This document shows, in pieces, positions 1 to 10,366 of a stretch of DNA of 64,000 nt (within the stretch, counting starts at the first letter, position 1; every line of letters starts with the position of its first letter). The stretch is from Halichoerus grypus (Eukaryota > Chordata > Mammalia > Carnivora > Phocidae). A model generated the notes under the pieces. That model was not told where the DNA came from and did no database searches. It saw only the letters and a program-made list of their open reading frames with translations. The stretch covers positions 75,405,414 to 75,469,413 of the forward strand of contig NC_135715.1 of assembly GCF_964656455.1 (NCBI RefSeq). The letters run 5' to 3'. The position numbers were made by a program, and so were the translations under genes.

Positions 1-218
1 CTACAAACCTTTGAGCAGTGAAGTACCAAGGCCTTGTAGGTGGTAAGTGACTGAGCCAAGATTTGAAACAAGTCTCTCTGAGGTTGTCTGTCCATATTCT
101 TTTAAACAAATAGTTTTTCTTTTCTTTTTTAAACCAAATAGTAATTGGAGTATGGGGTGGAAACTGATAATACTACAGTGAAGAGAAGCTAGGCAGAACT
201 CCACTTTTGTGTTCTAAG
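1..218. other. Unique sequence, nothing recognised
   Basis: Non-repetitive, AT-leaning sequence leading into a GA-rich minisatellite. I see no splice-flanked open frame, RNA gene or repeat family here. Confidence 0.5.
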
Positions 219-331
219 GCAAAATGGGTTGGAGAGAGAGACAAGGCCATGGGTTGGAGAGAGAGAGACAAGGCCATGGGTTGGAGAGAGAGAGAAGGCC
301 AAAATGGGTTGGAGAGAGAGACAAGGCCATT
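219..331. repeat. GA-rich minisatellite, four copies of a 26-28 bp unit
   Basis: The core atgggttggagagagagaca recurs starting near 223, 249, 276 and 304, separated by aaggcc or a variant of it. Unit length varies because the GA run changes length and one copy carries aaaatggg in place of ccatggg. The 132-codon frame that runs through it is a product of the repeat and is not treated as a gene. Confidence 0.85.
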
Positions 332-2143
332 CACACTGACGTTGAAAGACCAGAGTAGTTGTAGCCATAGGATTCAAGGGAATGCAAAACACAAAACCAG
401 CAAGACCAATTTTGTAAAGGCCAGTTTTAATGAGGAAAAATTCCCTGAAGAAGATCCAAGTAGGATTTCTCTGCTATGGATAAAATTTTTTCCAATTGGA
501 AGGGGGGCGGAAAGGGCTTCAAGGTGCTTCAGCTTAAAACCCTTTAATATTTTGAATCTCTCCTCTCTGGCTCTTGCTAATTGTTTATTATCATTCCTTT
601 TATAAAGCTCTTCCTTGTTTTTTGAGATTAGAGATGGCAGCTGGCCAATACAAGAAACTTTCGCTCAGATCAGATCACAATGTGAACTAAAATACTGGAG
701 TTGTGGCCCGCCAGGAGACCGCAGACTTGTGGTGGAAGCAAGCAGGGAGAAGGCGGCTTGGGGTAGGTGCTAGGACATCATACAGTTAAAGCCGCAATCA
801 GACCTGAGCAGCAAAAGCAGTTTTATTTTGGAACAACAAATAGAACAAAATATAAATACTGACCTGTACTCTCTTATCTATGGGAACACTGTAGAGTGGG
901 GCTAGGATGGAGCAGAAATAGTTCAAGTCTGTCCACTTAGCTTGACTCAACCCACAGTACGCTCCAAACGCACCGGAAATTTTGGAAAGCTTGTTTCTTG
1001 TAATAAAAGTGACATGTTCTCTTTGTAGAATCCCATGGCAGTGTCAATGTTATATAGATGACTTGGATTTTCAAAATAATGGGTTTTCAACCTGAATTTT
1101 GGATGTAACGTTTTTTTTGTTTTGTTTTTTGATGCTCTCTCTCTCTTCCTCTGATAAAAATATCCTTTTAAAGCCCTTTTCCTAATTGAAAATTTTTGGC
1201 CAGGTTCAGATTAGCATAGTCTGATGCTTATGTCAAAGTTAAACGCCTCAGAATCAGAATCTCACATGTAAATAGCCCTGGTATAAAAGATGTTACATAA
1301 AACCAAACAAAAAATCAGTATCAGTTTTGTCAAATAGTAGCTTGTAGATCGAAGCTCTAAAGATAACAGAAACACAGACAAGCTTGGAGTTGGGTTAGGG
1401 AATCATGGTGGTGTTAAGAAAATGCTATCTTTTTAGTTTTTAGCACCACCCTCCCCCCAGCTCCTATTTTCATGCCTCCAAACTTGGAGGGAAAATGCCC
1501 ATCAGAAAGTAGAAAAATGAGAGGAACGGGCTGGGCCCGGGGAAAGGCAGGCATTAGCATAGATGGTGGATCCAGGCTGCTGGCTTAGTCTCATTCACTC
1601 TAGGAGATGGTCACACGCGCACTGTGCCTAAAACGAAAGAGGGAAAGAGCAGGATAGGTAAAGGGAGGCTGCTGTCACTTGAGAACAGGGCAGAGGGGAC
1701 TTGGCAACCAATCGCAGCTCAGCAAAGACCAGCTGGAATCAGAGTGAGTCGTCAAGGTCAACATTAACGCACTGACACACAGCCTTCCTTTCCATCATCT
1801 TATTAGGAGATGTACTGGGAATTCCTGGCTCTGGGGTTGTGTGTGGGACACGGCGAAGGCTGTGTGTGTCTCTTGAGGTATGTGGACCAACCCGGGCAAT
1901 GGGGTAAGCCTTCCCTCCAGCACCTTGGCCACCAGAGCAGAGGCTGTGGGCAGTTTGTGTAGAAGGTGAGAGGGACTGCAGGGGTCGGAAGGAAGTTTGT
2001 GACTTTGCTTGTTACTCCTTAGTTTTAGGGACACAGTACTTGCCCTGAAGGCTCCTGGAGAAGCAATACTGGTCTCAGTGGGAATTTTAAATTCTAACTG
2101 AATGGAAGAAGGGAAAAGTAACATAAAAACTAAAAAAAGCCCA
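332..2143. other. Unique stretch without a recognised gene
   Basis: About 1.8 kb of mixed sequence. A T-rich patch near 1108-1150 is followed by a CT run. A 109-codon minus-strand frame (1795-2124) has no clear acceptor or donor and no protein-like composition. I found no repeat family I could name. Confidence 0.5.
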
Positions 2144-2349
2144 GGGGCGCCTGGGTGGCTCAGCCGCTAAGCGTCTGCCTTCGGCTCAGGTCATGATCCC
2201 GGGGTCCTGGGATCGAGCCCCGCATCGGGCTCCCTGCTACATGCGGATCCTGCTTCTCCCTCTGCCCGCCGCTCCCCCTGCTTTTGCTTGCTCTCAGTCT
2301 CTCTCCCTCTCTCTCTCTGACAAATAAATAAAATCTTAAAAAAAAAAAA
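2144..2349 (+). mobile_element. Carnivore tRNA-Lys SINE, full length
   Basis: The tRNA-like head (ggggcgcctgggtggctcag) is followed by the CT-rich body, aaataaataaaatctt and an A-tail. The imperfect target duplication ctaaaaaaagc / ctaaaaaagc (2130-2140 and 2351-2360) fixes the boundaries. Confidence 0.95.
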
Positions 2350-2664
2350 CCTAAAAAAGCACAAATGGGTAGGGGGAGGCAGTGATGAAGTGCTGGGCCA
2401 CATTCTTAAATGTCGTGTGTTTATCACACTGCAGTTTTCAAAGCACACGAGGTTGCCAGATGAAACCATTGACCACTCTCCTCACAAGTCACATGGGTAC
2501 ATGGGCACATCCACACACGTGCTCTAACTCATCATTTCACAAAACTGGCTCACGGGTAGTCATTTGTGTGCTGACCATAGGGGCGGCCTACCTGAATTAA
2601 CTCTAGGACAAAACTTCCCAAGATGTATTGGGCGCAGATATAATCCAAGCAGCTTGACCAAAAT
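2350..2664. other. Unique stretch, nothing recognised
   Basis: Short unique sequence between a SINE and a MER5A-like relic. Overlapping short frames here show no splice context. Confidence 0.45.
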
Positions 2665-2783
2665 GGGAAATCCCAAGCATCAACCCCAGAGGGGCTGCCC
2701 TACTTGGCCAGTGGCGGAGCCCGGGAATCTGCATTTTATCAAGCCCTCCCTGACGATTCTGACACAAGTGCTCTGAGAACCCA
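2665..2783 (+). mobile_element. MER5A-like hAT (Charlie) DNA transposon fragment
   Basis: The order gaatctgcatttt, caagccctcc, gattctgacac and ctctgagaaccca matches the right half of the MER5A consensus as I recall it. The left half is not clear. No coding capacity is expected, since the family is non-autonomous. Confidence 0.6.
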
Positions 2784-2850
2784 CTTAGAGAAGTACCGTT
2801 GGGAATGTACAGTAAAAAAAAAAAAAAGGTTCTTCAGAGGTCCACTGTTT

Positions 2851-2981
2851 ATTTTTTTTTAATTTTTAATTTTTTAAAAAACTTTTTGTTTAAGTAATCT
2901 CTCCACCCAATGTGGGCTCGAAGTCATGACCCCAAGATCAAGAGTCGCATGCTCTTCCAACTGAGCCAGCCAGGCACCCCA
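2851..2981 (-). mobile_element. Carnivore SINE, short older type
   Basis: Read on the minus strand, this has the tRNA-like head (ending ccaggcacccc on the plus strand) directly joined to an A/T tail, without the long CT-rich body. The target duplication is tccactgttt / tctactgttt at 2841-2850 and 2982-2991. Confidence 0.9.
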
Positions 2982-3183
2982 TCTACTGTTTGTTTAGATC
3001 ACATGTTCAAAGCATTAACAACAGTCTGGCACTCGACAGGAAGATGCAAATGTGGTATGAAAAGATATACGTAAATATATCTTCAACTTGTCTGAGTTAA
3101 TAATGAAGACTTCTGCGGTGTGTCTTGGTTAATAATGCCAATCATGGCTCAGTTGAATGGGGCATACAAATGCATTAAATCTT

Positions 3184-3382
3184 GGGGTGCCTGAGTGGCT
3201 CAGTCAGTTAAGTGTCTGCCTTTGGCTCAGGTCACGATCCCGGGGTCCTGGGATCGAGCCCCACATCGGGCTCCCTGCTCAGCGGGGCGTCTGCTTCTCC
3301 CTCTGCCTGCCGTTCCCCCTGCTTGTGCTCACTCTCTCTTTCTCTCTCTCTGACAAATGAATAAATAAAATCTTAAAAAAAA
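3184..3382 (+). mobile_element. Carnivore tRNA-Lys SINE, full length
   Basis: A complete head, CT-rich body, aaatgaataaataaaatctt and A-tail are visible. The target duplication aaatgcattaaatct / aaatgcactaaatct (3168-3182, 3383-3397) is 14 of 15 identical. Confidence 0.95.
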
Positions 3383-3397
3383 AAATGCACTAAATCT

Positions 3398-3639
3398 CAA
3401 GTACTTATTTTTGGTTTTGGCAAGGGCCTTTCTCTTCTTCAGCTTTGCTTTCATAGATAGATGTCAGCAGCCTCGCGGAACTTTCTCCACGTCCACCTTC
3501 TTTTGCTCAGTGGCTCGTTCCTCCTCTGCTCGACCTGAGCTGCCTTACCATGGACGTCTGCTTTGGCAGTGATACACGTGCAGCCCGAGAGGATAGGATG
3601 CTTACGTGATGATACGTTAGGCGTTCTTCCCCTTCCGGT
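3398..3639. other. Unique stretch, nothing recognised
   Basis: Unique sequence with a moderately CT-rich part (3430-3540). No convincing exon is seen. Confidence 0.45.
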
Positions 3640-3838
3640 TTTACCGAGCTATAATTGATGTACAACATTGTGTGTGTTGAAGGTGCACAGCATAACGACT
3701 TGATAACTTATGAAATAATAACTACAAATTTAGTTAACTTATTGTTAACACCTAATTACAATTTTTTTTTCTTGTGATGAGAACTTTTAAGATCTACTAT
3801 CTTAGCAGCTGTCAAATAATGTTGTTTTTTTAAAAAAA
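3640..3838 (-). mobile_element. Old L1 3' UTR fragment, antisense
   Basis: The text ttaccgagctataattgatg, the gtgcacagcataacgacttg stretch and the later cttgtgatgagaacttttaa match, in order, the reverse complement of a mammalian L1 3' UTR. No coding part is included. A SINE abuts its right end. Confidence 0.75.
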
Positions 3839-3843
3839 TCAAA

Positions 3844-4050
3844 CACCTGGCTCCCTCCATGGCTCTGCCTTTGGCTTGGGTCGTGATCTCCAGGTCCTGG
3901 GATCGAGCCCCACATTGAGCTCTCTGCTCAGCGGGGAGTCTGCTTCTCCCTCTTACTCTCCCTCTGTGCTTTCCTTCTTTCTCTCTCTCTCTCTCTCTCA
4001 AATAAATCAATAAAAATCTTTAAAAAAATAAGAAAAATAAAAAATAAATA
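3844..4050 (+). mobile_element. Carnivore SINE, diverged
   Basis: The body and tail are clear (gatcgagccccacattgagc, CT run, aaataaatcaataaaaatct), but the tRNA-like head is diverged and partly lost (cacctggctccctccatgg). A likely target duplication is aaatcaaac / aagtcaaac at the two ends. Confidence 0.85.
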
Positions 4051-4061
4051 AAAAGTCAAAC

Positions 4062-4689
4062 TCTGTGCCAACTTTTCCCATCTCAGGGGCAGTGGCCCTC
4101 GAAGTTTGAGAGATTCAGGCAATCACTTGTCTACTCGGGGAAAAGAGAAGGCTCCATCTGCCAGATTCTGGGCCTTGATCGTGTGATAGTTACAAAAACA
4201 CATGTACCTGAACACATGTTTACATGAGTACACATCACACGTGTACTCACCCGGAGTGTTGGGCCCACTGGTAATTTCCAGATTGGAATCCATGGTCGTT
4301 AGCTCAGAGGAAAAGAACATGCCTCTCTGGAAGATAAAGCCCTCAGTGAATTGTCTCTCGTAACCTTAAGTGAGGGAGTTTTTTTGTTTGTAAACTTATG
4401 CCAGAGGGGAAGGACAGAACACTGGGCAAGAACAGCTCATAGGGAAAGGTCACATTTTTGTCACTCTGTGCTGACTCATCACACATTGAAATCTTCTCAT
4501 AAATGCCCTTCCTGACAGAAATGGAAAGGACACTAAGTGGAACAAATGAAATCACCTTCGAGACAAAGGTTGTAAGAAGGACAGATTTCTCAACCTTGAA
4601 AATGTGGTTGTTTTTTGCCCATGTGGATGGCACTGCTAGAGATGAGAGGATGGATTGACACTGTGGAGCATGTCGCATTGCCCAGAGTG
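4062..4689. other. Unique stretch, nothing recognised
   Basis: Unique sequence with short frames on the minus strand (65 and 111 codons). They lack splice signals and coding-like composition. Confidence 0.45.
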
Positions 4690-4790
4690 CTTTAATGTGA
4701 GGTAGGCAGGCTAAGCATTGCTATTTCTGTATTTTGCCTGGTGGGAAAACAGAGGCCCAGAAGGTAGAGGGCAAGGGTGGCCTTGTGGCC
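4690..4790 (-). mobile_element. MIR fragment, antisense
   Basis: The order gaggtaggc, attttgcctggtgggaaaac, agaggcccagaaggtagagg follows the reverse complement of the MIR core and tail (gaggaaactgaggcccagag type). It is diverged and truncated. Confidence 0.6.
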
Positions 4791-4973
4791 CCTCAGGGCT
4801 CACCTGCTGTCCCAGAACCATCGCCTGGCCAGCCCGGTGGGTCTCTGCTGCCTTGTAAAGACCAGAACCTCTCTTTATTCCTGTTTTCTTTCTTTTTTTT
4901 TTTTTCTTGGAACTTGTTCTCGAAAAATAAAATCCAGGGTTGTTTCATTTGTAACACTTCCCTCCTAAAATGA

Positions 4974-5084
4974 CACCTTTTTTTTTTTTAAGATTTTATT
5001 TTTAAGTAATCCTTGTACCCAAAGCGGGCCTCAAACTCACAACCCCGAGATCAAGAGCTCCACCTACTGAGCCAGCCAGGCACC
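4974..5084 (-). mobile_element. Carnivore SINE, short older type
   Basis: It has a poly-T tail, aagattttatttttaagtaa and a diverged tRNA head ending gccagccaggcacccc. The exact 10-bp target duplication cctaaaatga lies at 4964-4973 and 5085-5094. Confidence 0.92.
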
Positions 5085-5094
5085 CCTAAAATGA

Positions 5095-5869
5095 AACTTC
5101 TTACTGTCACTTGATATCTACATATGATTTGTATCATTCATGATTGAACCTTTTGCATAAGTTTCTTTGGCATGCCTCTTGGAAATTTCTATCTGGAAAA
5201 TTGTCTTCTTTGTAAAACTGATTTATTTCTTTCTATCAGATTAGGAGATTTATGTACTTGTTTTCCAGAAAGCTTAGATTTGATTTTAATGTTCAGCGAT
5301 GGCTTTTGTATTATCCTAAATTAGTTTCTTCCCCTTTCATGAAGTTTCAAATTGTGTATTTCAGCTTTATTTTATATGCACTTTTTATTATGAGCCAAAG
5401 CTGCTTGGAAATAGGCAGGGTGTGTGTATACATTTTGAATAAACACTTTCTGATCTGAGTTTAATTTGCTATAAAATAAAAACATCGAATGCCCTAAATA
5501 AAGCTGCAATATTATTAAATGAAATTGGGTGGATCACATAATACATGTTGTTTTGTTTTGTTTTGTTTATCATTACAAATACTGTAAGAGCAAATCTTAT
5601 AGCGGAAGAAAACTAGTGTATAAAACAACACTATAAACACGACCAGGCTTTATGAGAAAGGGTGCTAAAAGAAAACCAATCTGCAAGGGAAGCTGAGACG
5701 TTAGAAGGAGGAATGCTAAAGTTTAATTTCAGTTTGAATTATCTCTAAGCAATCCATATGAAATATCCTGAAGGAAGAAAAAAAAAATCTGCACGCAGGG
5801 TTGCGGCGATTTGTGCTTTTGCTCCAGGCTGTCAGCTTCAGCAGGCTCCCCTCCAAGGTGGAGGGATTG
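5095..5869. other. AT-rich unique stretch
   Basis: AT-rich sequence containing a small (GTTTT)n run near 5552-5570. No repeat family, exon or RNA gene was recognised. Confidence 0.45.
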
Positions 5870-6025
5870 GCCACCTAGCAGATGTATGGTCTTGAACAAA
5901 CTGATTCCACTCAGAGCCTCCCTTTGCTAATCTGCAAAATGGGATCATAATACCCATCTCACTGGGTGGTGCTGACGGTTTCACAAAGTGACTTAGGAGA
6001 AGAAATTCGCACAGTGCCTGACCCA
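5870..6025 (+). mobile_element. MIR fragment
   Basis: The sense-strand MIR order is visible: ctcagagcctccctttgcta, then ctgcaaaatgggatcataat, then acccatctcac, then a final cacagtgcctg. This is an ancient tRNA-derived SINE relic. Confidence 0.7.
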
Positions 6026-6109
6026 CTTTTCCTTGAAATTTGAATTCTACCTTGTAAAAAAGGGAAAGTGTGGCATTTTCTGTTTCGTCATAAATCCCGG
6101 GTAGAGCCC

Positions 6110-7030
6110 TGTATTCGATTCTTACCAAACGTGTTTGCTGGAGTATATCACACACACAGAAAAGTGCACAAGTCTTAAGTACACATGCAGCTGCTGGGAT
6201 TTTCACAAAGCGGACACACTCATGTACTAGCGTTGAGATTAAGAAACAGCCCCCAGATTCCTCCCGTCTCCTGTTGTCACTGCTCTTCCCTAAGAAGGTA
6301 TCCACCCCCTATCTAGACTTCTGACACTATAGATTTGTGTTGCCTATTTCGGAGTTTTATATAAATGGCATTCTTGAGCATGTACTCTTTTGTGTCTGGC
6401 TTCTTTCATTCAGCATAACATTGGCAAGATTCCGCAATGTGTGTAGAGCTATAGTTTGTTGATTTTTGTGGCTGTATAGAAGTCCATGATATGATACCAA
6501 AATTTATTCATTAATTTTGTTGTTGATGGAAATTGGGGCTTCCAGTGTGAGAGCATTATGAGTAACGTTGCTATGAGCATTCTTTTTTTTTTTAAGATTT
6601 TATTTATTTGAGAGAGACAGAGTGAGAGAGAGAACACGAGCAAGGAGAGGGGCAGAGGGAGAAGCAGACTCCCCCACTGACTCGGGGGCTGATCCCAGGA
6701 CCCAGAGATCATGACCTGAGCCACCCAGGTGCCCCTGCTATGAGCATACTTGTACGTGTCTTATAGTCAATATATAAATACATCTCGATTAGATGTGTAC
6801 CTGGGGATGTAGCTGCTGATGTGAGGCTGTGCCTATTGACCAGCTTCAAAAAAATCCCATCAGTTTTCCCAAGTGTCTGTGCCAATTTATCCCCAGTACA
6901 GGGTGGGAGCTCTTCTTCATCCTCCTCAACGCTTGGCATTGTCTGTCTTTTTCATTTTGGTGTTCCCACTACTTGGCAGCATAGCGATATCTCATTATGC
7001 TCCTCATTTGTATTTCCCAAGTGACTAACG
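6110..7030 (-). mobile_element. Old L1 3' UTR, antisense, interrupted by a SINE
   Basis: Runs of the type tgtactcttttgtgtctggc, ttctttcattcagcataac and attcattaattttg, followed after the SINE by tatccccagtacagg and tcatttgtatttcccaagtg, are the reverse complement of the L1 3' region. The SINE at 6581-6735 splits it, and the flanks rejoin once one target copy is removed. Confidence 0.8.
6581..6735 (-). mobile_element. Carnivore SINE inside an old L1
   Basis: It has a poly-T tail, aagattttatttatttgaga, GA-rich body, gggatcc-type box (diverged) and head ending gagccacccaggtgcccc. The perfect 12-bp target duplication tgctatgagcat lies at 6569-6580 and 6736-6747. Confidence 0.96.
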
Positions 7031-7560
7031 CTTCTGTTGCATTGTTAACATTGCCTTATATTGTTGAGATAAAATAAGATACTGACATAAAAAACGTGGA
7101 TCTAAACAGAAAACAAAAACTATTAGAACTATAAACAGAGTTTGATAAGCACAAATATAATGAATGCTTTTAAATATTTTTATTTCACAATTCAACCAAT
7201 CTAGTACACTTTAAGTAATCGGGGAGAAATAGGATCCTCACACATTTGTAATCTCCTGTAATAATACATAATGAAATTTGTATCCTACAAGTAGAGAATA
7301 TATAGTTTTTCCTTAATTTTTTGTCCTTTAACATTTATAAAATTTGGTTTGGTACTTGATGATGAAGGACGTTTCAAATGGTTCAAGAAAGTAGAGATTT
7401 TAGTTAGCACCATCAGCCTCTGATCAAAAGCCAATCAAATTAGATAAATTACATAAAGACCCAGTCTTAAATACTTACAAATTAGTGAGCACTCTTATCG
7501 AGTATCCACAGAGCAAAGAGGAGGTTGAGGGTGAACTTTCAAGTTATCTAGCAAGCTTTA
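7031..7560. other. AT-rich unique stretch
   Basis: AT-rich sequence with no recognised repeat, exon or RNA gene. Confidence 0.45.
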
Positions 7561-7576
7561 AAACTAGGAGACCTTA

Positions 7577-7688
7577 GGGGCACCTGGCTGGCTCACTAGG
7601 AAGAGCGTGCAGCTCTTGATCTCGGGGTTGTGAGTCCTAGCCCCATGTTGGATGTAGAGATTACTTAAATACACTTAAAAAAAAAAAA
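7577..7688 (+). mobile_element. Carnivore SINE, short older type
   Basis: A tRNA-like head (ggggcacctggctggctcac) runs into ggatgtagagattacttaaa and an A-tail, with no CT-rich body. The target duplication aaactaggagacctta / aaactgggagacctca lies at 7561-7576 and 7689-7704. Confidence 0.93.
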
Positions 7689-7756
7689 AAACTGGGAGAC
7701 CTCATACCAAGCCTATGGGCTCTAGGAAAAGTTGTATTTAGAGGAAATAGCCTTTA

Positions 7757-7783
7757 TTTTTTATTTTTATTTTTTAAAGATTT

Positions 7784-7830
<47 letters not shown>

Positions 7831-8012
7831 TTTGACACAGAGAGAGAGAAAGAGAGAGAGAGAGAGTGCACAAGCAGGGGGAATGGCAGGCAGAGGGAGG
7901 AGCAGGCTTCCCTCTGAGCAGAGAGCCTGATGTGGGGCTCGATCCCAGCACCCTGGGATCATGACCTGAGCCGAAGGCAGACGTTTAACCAACTGAGCCA
8001 CCCAGGCGCCCC
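7757..8012 (-). mobile_element. Carnivore SINE with expanded (TTTA)n tail
   Basis: A full-length young-looking SINE whose tail carries about a dozen tandem tttatt-type repeats (7784-7833). The target duplication aggaaatagccttta is perfect (7742-7756, 8013-8027). Confidence 0.97.
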
Positions 8013-8027
8013 AGGAAATAGCCTTTA

Positions 8028-8904
8028 ATACCGCTTCACTAGAGAAGGAATTTTTAAAATGCAAGTTAGAATTCATCCTAAGAAACTGGAAGAAAACTAA
8101 AAAACCCCAAAGGACCTATGAAAGGAAATTAATTAAGATAATAATAGTAAGTTGACAGTAATGAAGTAGACACAAGGACTATTAAATCTGTGGCTCCTTG
8201 ATTTCAGTATTAGGTAGGGTTCAGAAATGTCTGAATTCTAGTCCGGACCAGATGAGGGGCTAAAAACAAACATATCACTTCTCTGGTTATTTAGTTTCCT
8301 TCACTGTAAAATTAATAATAGCAGTACTAGTAGTAATAATAATAATGCCTAAGACAGTGGTCATAGTAGGTTTTAAAAATGTAATATTGTCGTCTTGCAA
8401 TTTAGGCAGTATAGATTTCCTCCCTGTATCTGCTATTGTGCTAACTTCTATAAACTGAAGACTCAAAATTGATGTTAAAGGGAGAGCAGAAGTGCTATTT
8501 TTTCAAGGAGGGTTTTGTGCCACATGTGTGAATTCTCTGAAGAAAGCACCTGAAGGACCTTTACTGTGGGGCCACCACAGTCATCTGCAAGCCAAGAAGA
8601 CATTGTCTGATGATTTACATTTGTGGATGCTTTCAGACTCTTTCTGAACCATCTGCGTACGTCAGAGATTGATATTAACCATGAATTTGTGAGAAATTGT
8701 TATAACGTTCCTTGTGTATAGACGATATTAGAAAACAGGTAGAAAGTTGATCTTAGCTCGTAGGAGAAGACTAAAATCTTCCCTGCGCTTCTAGCCGCGT
8801 GAAATCTGATAACGCTGACTGGTCAGTTTCCCAGAGCCAAATTAACCTGCTCGACTGGTCGTCCCAGGAAACCAAACATCCTTGTTATAAGAAAAGAATG
8901 TCGA
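8028..8904. other. Unique stretch, nothing recognised
   Basis: Unique AT-leaning sequence with an imperfect (TAA)n patch near 8318-8346. No exon-like segment found. Confidence 0.45.
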
Positions 8905-8944
8905 AACAAACAAACAAACAAACACACACACACACGCACAAAAC
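8905..8944. repeat. Compound microsatellite (AAAC)n(AC)n
   Basis: About five aaac units pass into about seven ac units with one interruption (acacgcaca). Confidence 0.9.
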
Positions 8945-8985
8945 AAAGCGGACACAGAATAGTTGAGGTGCCTTGTGTTTTACAG

Positions 8986-9155
8986 GATCCGAGGCTGGCT
9001 CAGACCTTCTGCCATCACTCCGGGGCCACTTCCCCTGAGTCTGGCAACAGCCAGCAGGAGGAAGGGGGGCCCAGGATGGCGTCCAGCCAGAGCAGCTCCC
9101 GGGCCACAGGGGGGCAGTGGGCTGGGTCTCAGCCGTGGGCCACAGTCTGCAAGAG
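8986..9155 (+). CDS. Candidate coding exon, protein unknown
   Basis: An acceptor (gtgttttacag) precedes a 170-bp GC-rich stretch ending aagag|gtaaaa. In the frame starting gatccgagg the stretch is open from phase 0 to phase 2 and reads as a Ser/Gln-rich peptide containing MASSQSSSRATGGQW, with mostly G or C at third codon positions. A second frame is also open (Arg/Pro/Gly-rich), so frame choice rests on composition. I recognise no domain or family. It may be a pseudo-exon. A nearby candidate lies at 10187-10358; in the preferred frames of each the phases do not join directly. Confidence 0.3.
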
Positions 9156-9482
9156 GTAAAATGGTCTTTTATGCTGTGTCTCAGCCGGAAGTTAAAATGC
9201 CTGGATAGTCATGTACTTTTCTAATGTTATGTAAAGCTTGCCTGGGTCCAGCTCCAAACTGAGGACTCGGCACGATGCTGACCGCCACCATCTGTAGGGT
9301 AGTGTATGGCACAGGCAGGGCTCTCTGGACAAGGAGCCGTGTCTTGCCCAAATTTGGTAACTGTGTTAGTTTGTACAACACTCAGAAACAAAATCAAGGG
9401 GGATGCCTGAATTGGTGTTGCCATAATGTCCTGGGAGGTTTACCCACTTCTCAGAAATGTGCCGTTTGTACTTTTGTACTAA

Positions 9483-9493
9483 AACAGCTAAGC
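9483..9493. repeat. Left target-site duplication of the next SINE
   Basis: The sequence aacagctaag here is repeated at 9699-9708 on the other side of the SINE. Confidence 0.8.
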
Positions 9494-9494
9494 T

Positions 9495-9697
9495 GGGGCA
9501 CCTGGGTAGCTGTCGATTAAGCATCTGCCTTCGGCTCAGGTCATGACCCCAGGGTGCTGGGATCGAGTCCCGCATCGGGCTCCCTGCTCAGTGGGGAGTC
9601 TTTTTCTCCCTCTGCCTCTGCCCATCTGCCTGCTTGTGCTCTCTCTCTCAAATAAATAAATAAAATCTTTAAAAAAAAACAGAACAAAACAAAACCC
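9495..9697 (+). mobile_element. Carnivore tRNA-Lys SINE with (AAAAC)n-like tail
   Basis: A full-length element whose head lost a few bases (ggggcacctgggtagctgtc). The tail ends in a run of aaaac-type units. The target duplication aaacagctaag flanks it. Confidence 0.93.
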
Positions 9698-9708
9698 AAA
9701 CAGCTAAG

Positions 9709-10156
9709 TTGTGTTACTTGAGGGTTTCTTCCCATCATGTTCTAACAGGTGCGTGTACTGGGAGGTAAGCTATGTTCTAGACCCAGATCTGCCATTGTCA
9801 GGTGGGAAGCTGTGGGAAGCCTCTTCTCTTCTTTGGATTTTCCTGAACATATATGAAAGGGATAGAGTACGTGACCTCTAAGTGAACACTTCTGGTGCCA
9901 ACCTCCTTAGATTCACAGAGCCCTCAGCTCCCTGTCCTGTCTCTCCGCACAGCACCTACCTTGTTGCGGGGTCCTTGTGATCTGCCACGACGATGTGAAC
10001 AGCAGAGAGTGATTTCCAGTCCTGGTGGACAGGTTGTGCCTGCAGAGATCTGAGTTGCCTTTGTCCTGACATTTTAAGTGAAAAGCCTTATGCCTGGGGC
10101 TGGAGGTAAAGCTTCCTCAGAAGCCAGATATTTCCTGTCCTCGCTGTTCCTGCTCA
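9709..10156. other. Unique stretch with a weak MIR-like part
   Basis: The part near 9770-9895 (tctagacccagatctgccat, then gaagcctcttctc) weakly resembles a sense MIR. The rest is unique. A strong acceptor-like ctctccgcacag ends near 9952, but the frames after it do not join the neighbouring candidate exons. Confidence 0.4.
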
Positions 10157-10186
10157 GCCCCCCACCGCTGCCCTAGCTCTGTCCAG

Positions 10187-10358
10187 TGGCCCCACTGACG
10201 CCCGTCATGCCCCCCGCCCCCACCCCCATGAACTCCAGTTTGCAGCCTGTCTTGCTACGGGAGACACCCCTTATGGACTCCCTCCGGGCTTCCCGGCCTG
10301 TCACATTCCAGCCACACCCTGGCGACTTACCTGTGCCGGTTCCATCCAGCTTCGACAG
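10187..10358 (+). CDS. Candidate coding exon, protein unknown
   Basis: A long pyrimidine-rich tract ending ctctgtccag precedes a 172-bp segment ending gacag|gtacag. One frame (phase 1 in, phase 2 out) reads as a Pro/Ser-rich peptide with SSLQPVLLRETPLMDSLR and high GC at third positions. A second frame (phase 2 in, phase 0 out) is also open and would join the exon candidates at 8986-9155 and 24022-24105, but its codon use is less coding-like. A perfect minus-strand donor (cacag|gtaagt read on the minus strand) lies inside at 10331, so an antisense exon is an alternative. The protein is not recognised. Confidence 0.27.
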
Positions 10359-10366
10359 GTACAGCT

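Noticed and set aside
5838..6305. 155-codon open frame on the minus strand, the longest before 16 kb
   Set aside because: It spans a MIR fragment and antisense L1 3' UTR sequence and has no splice or start context.
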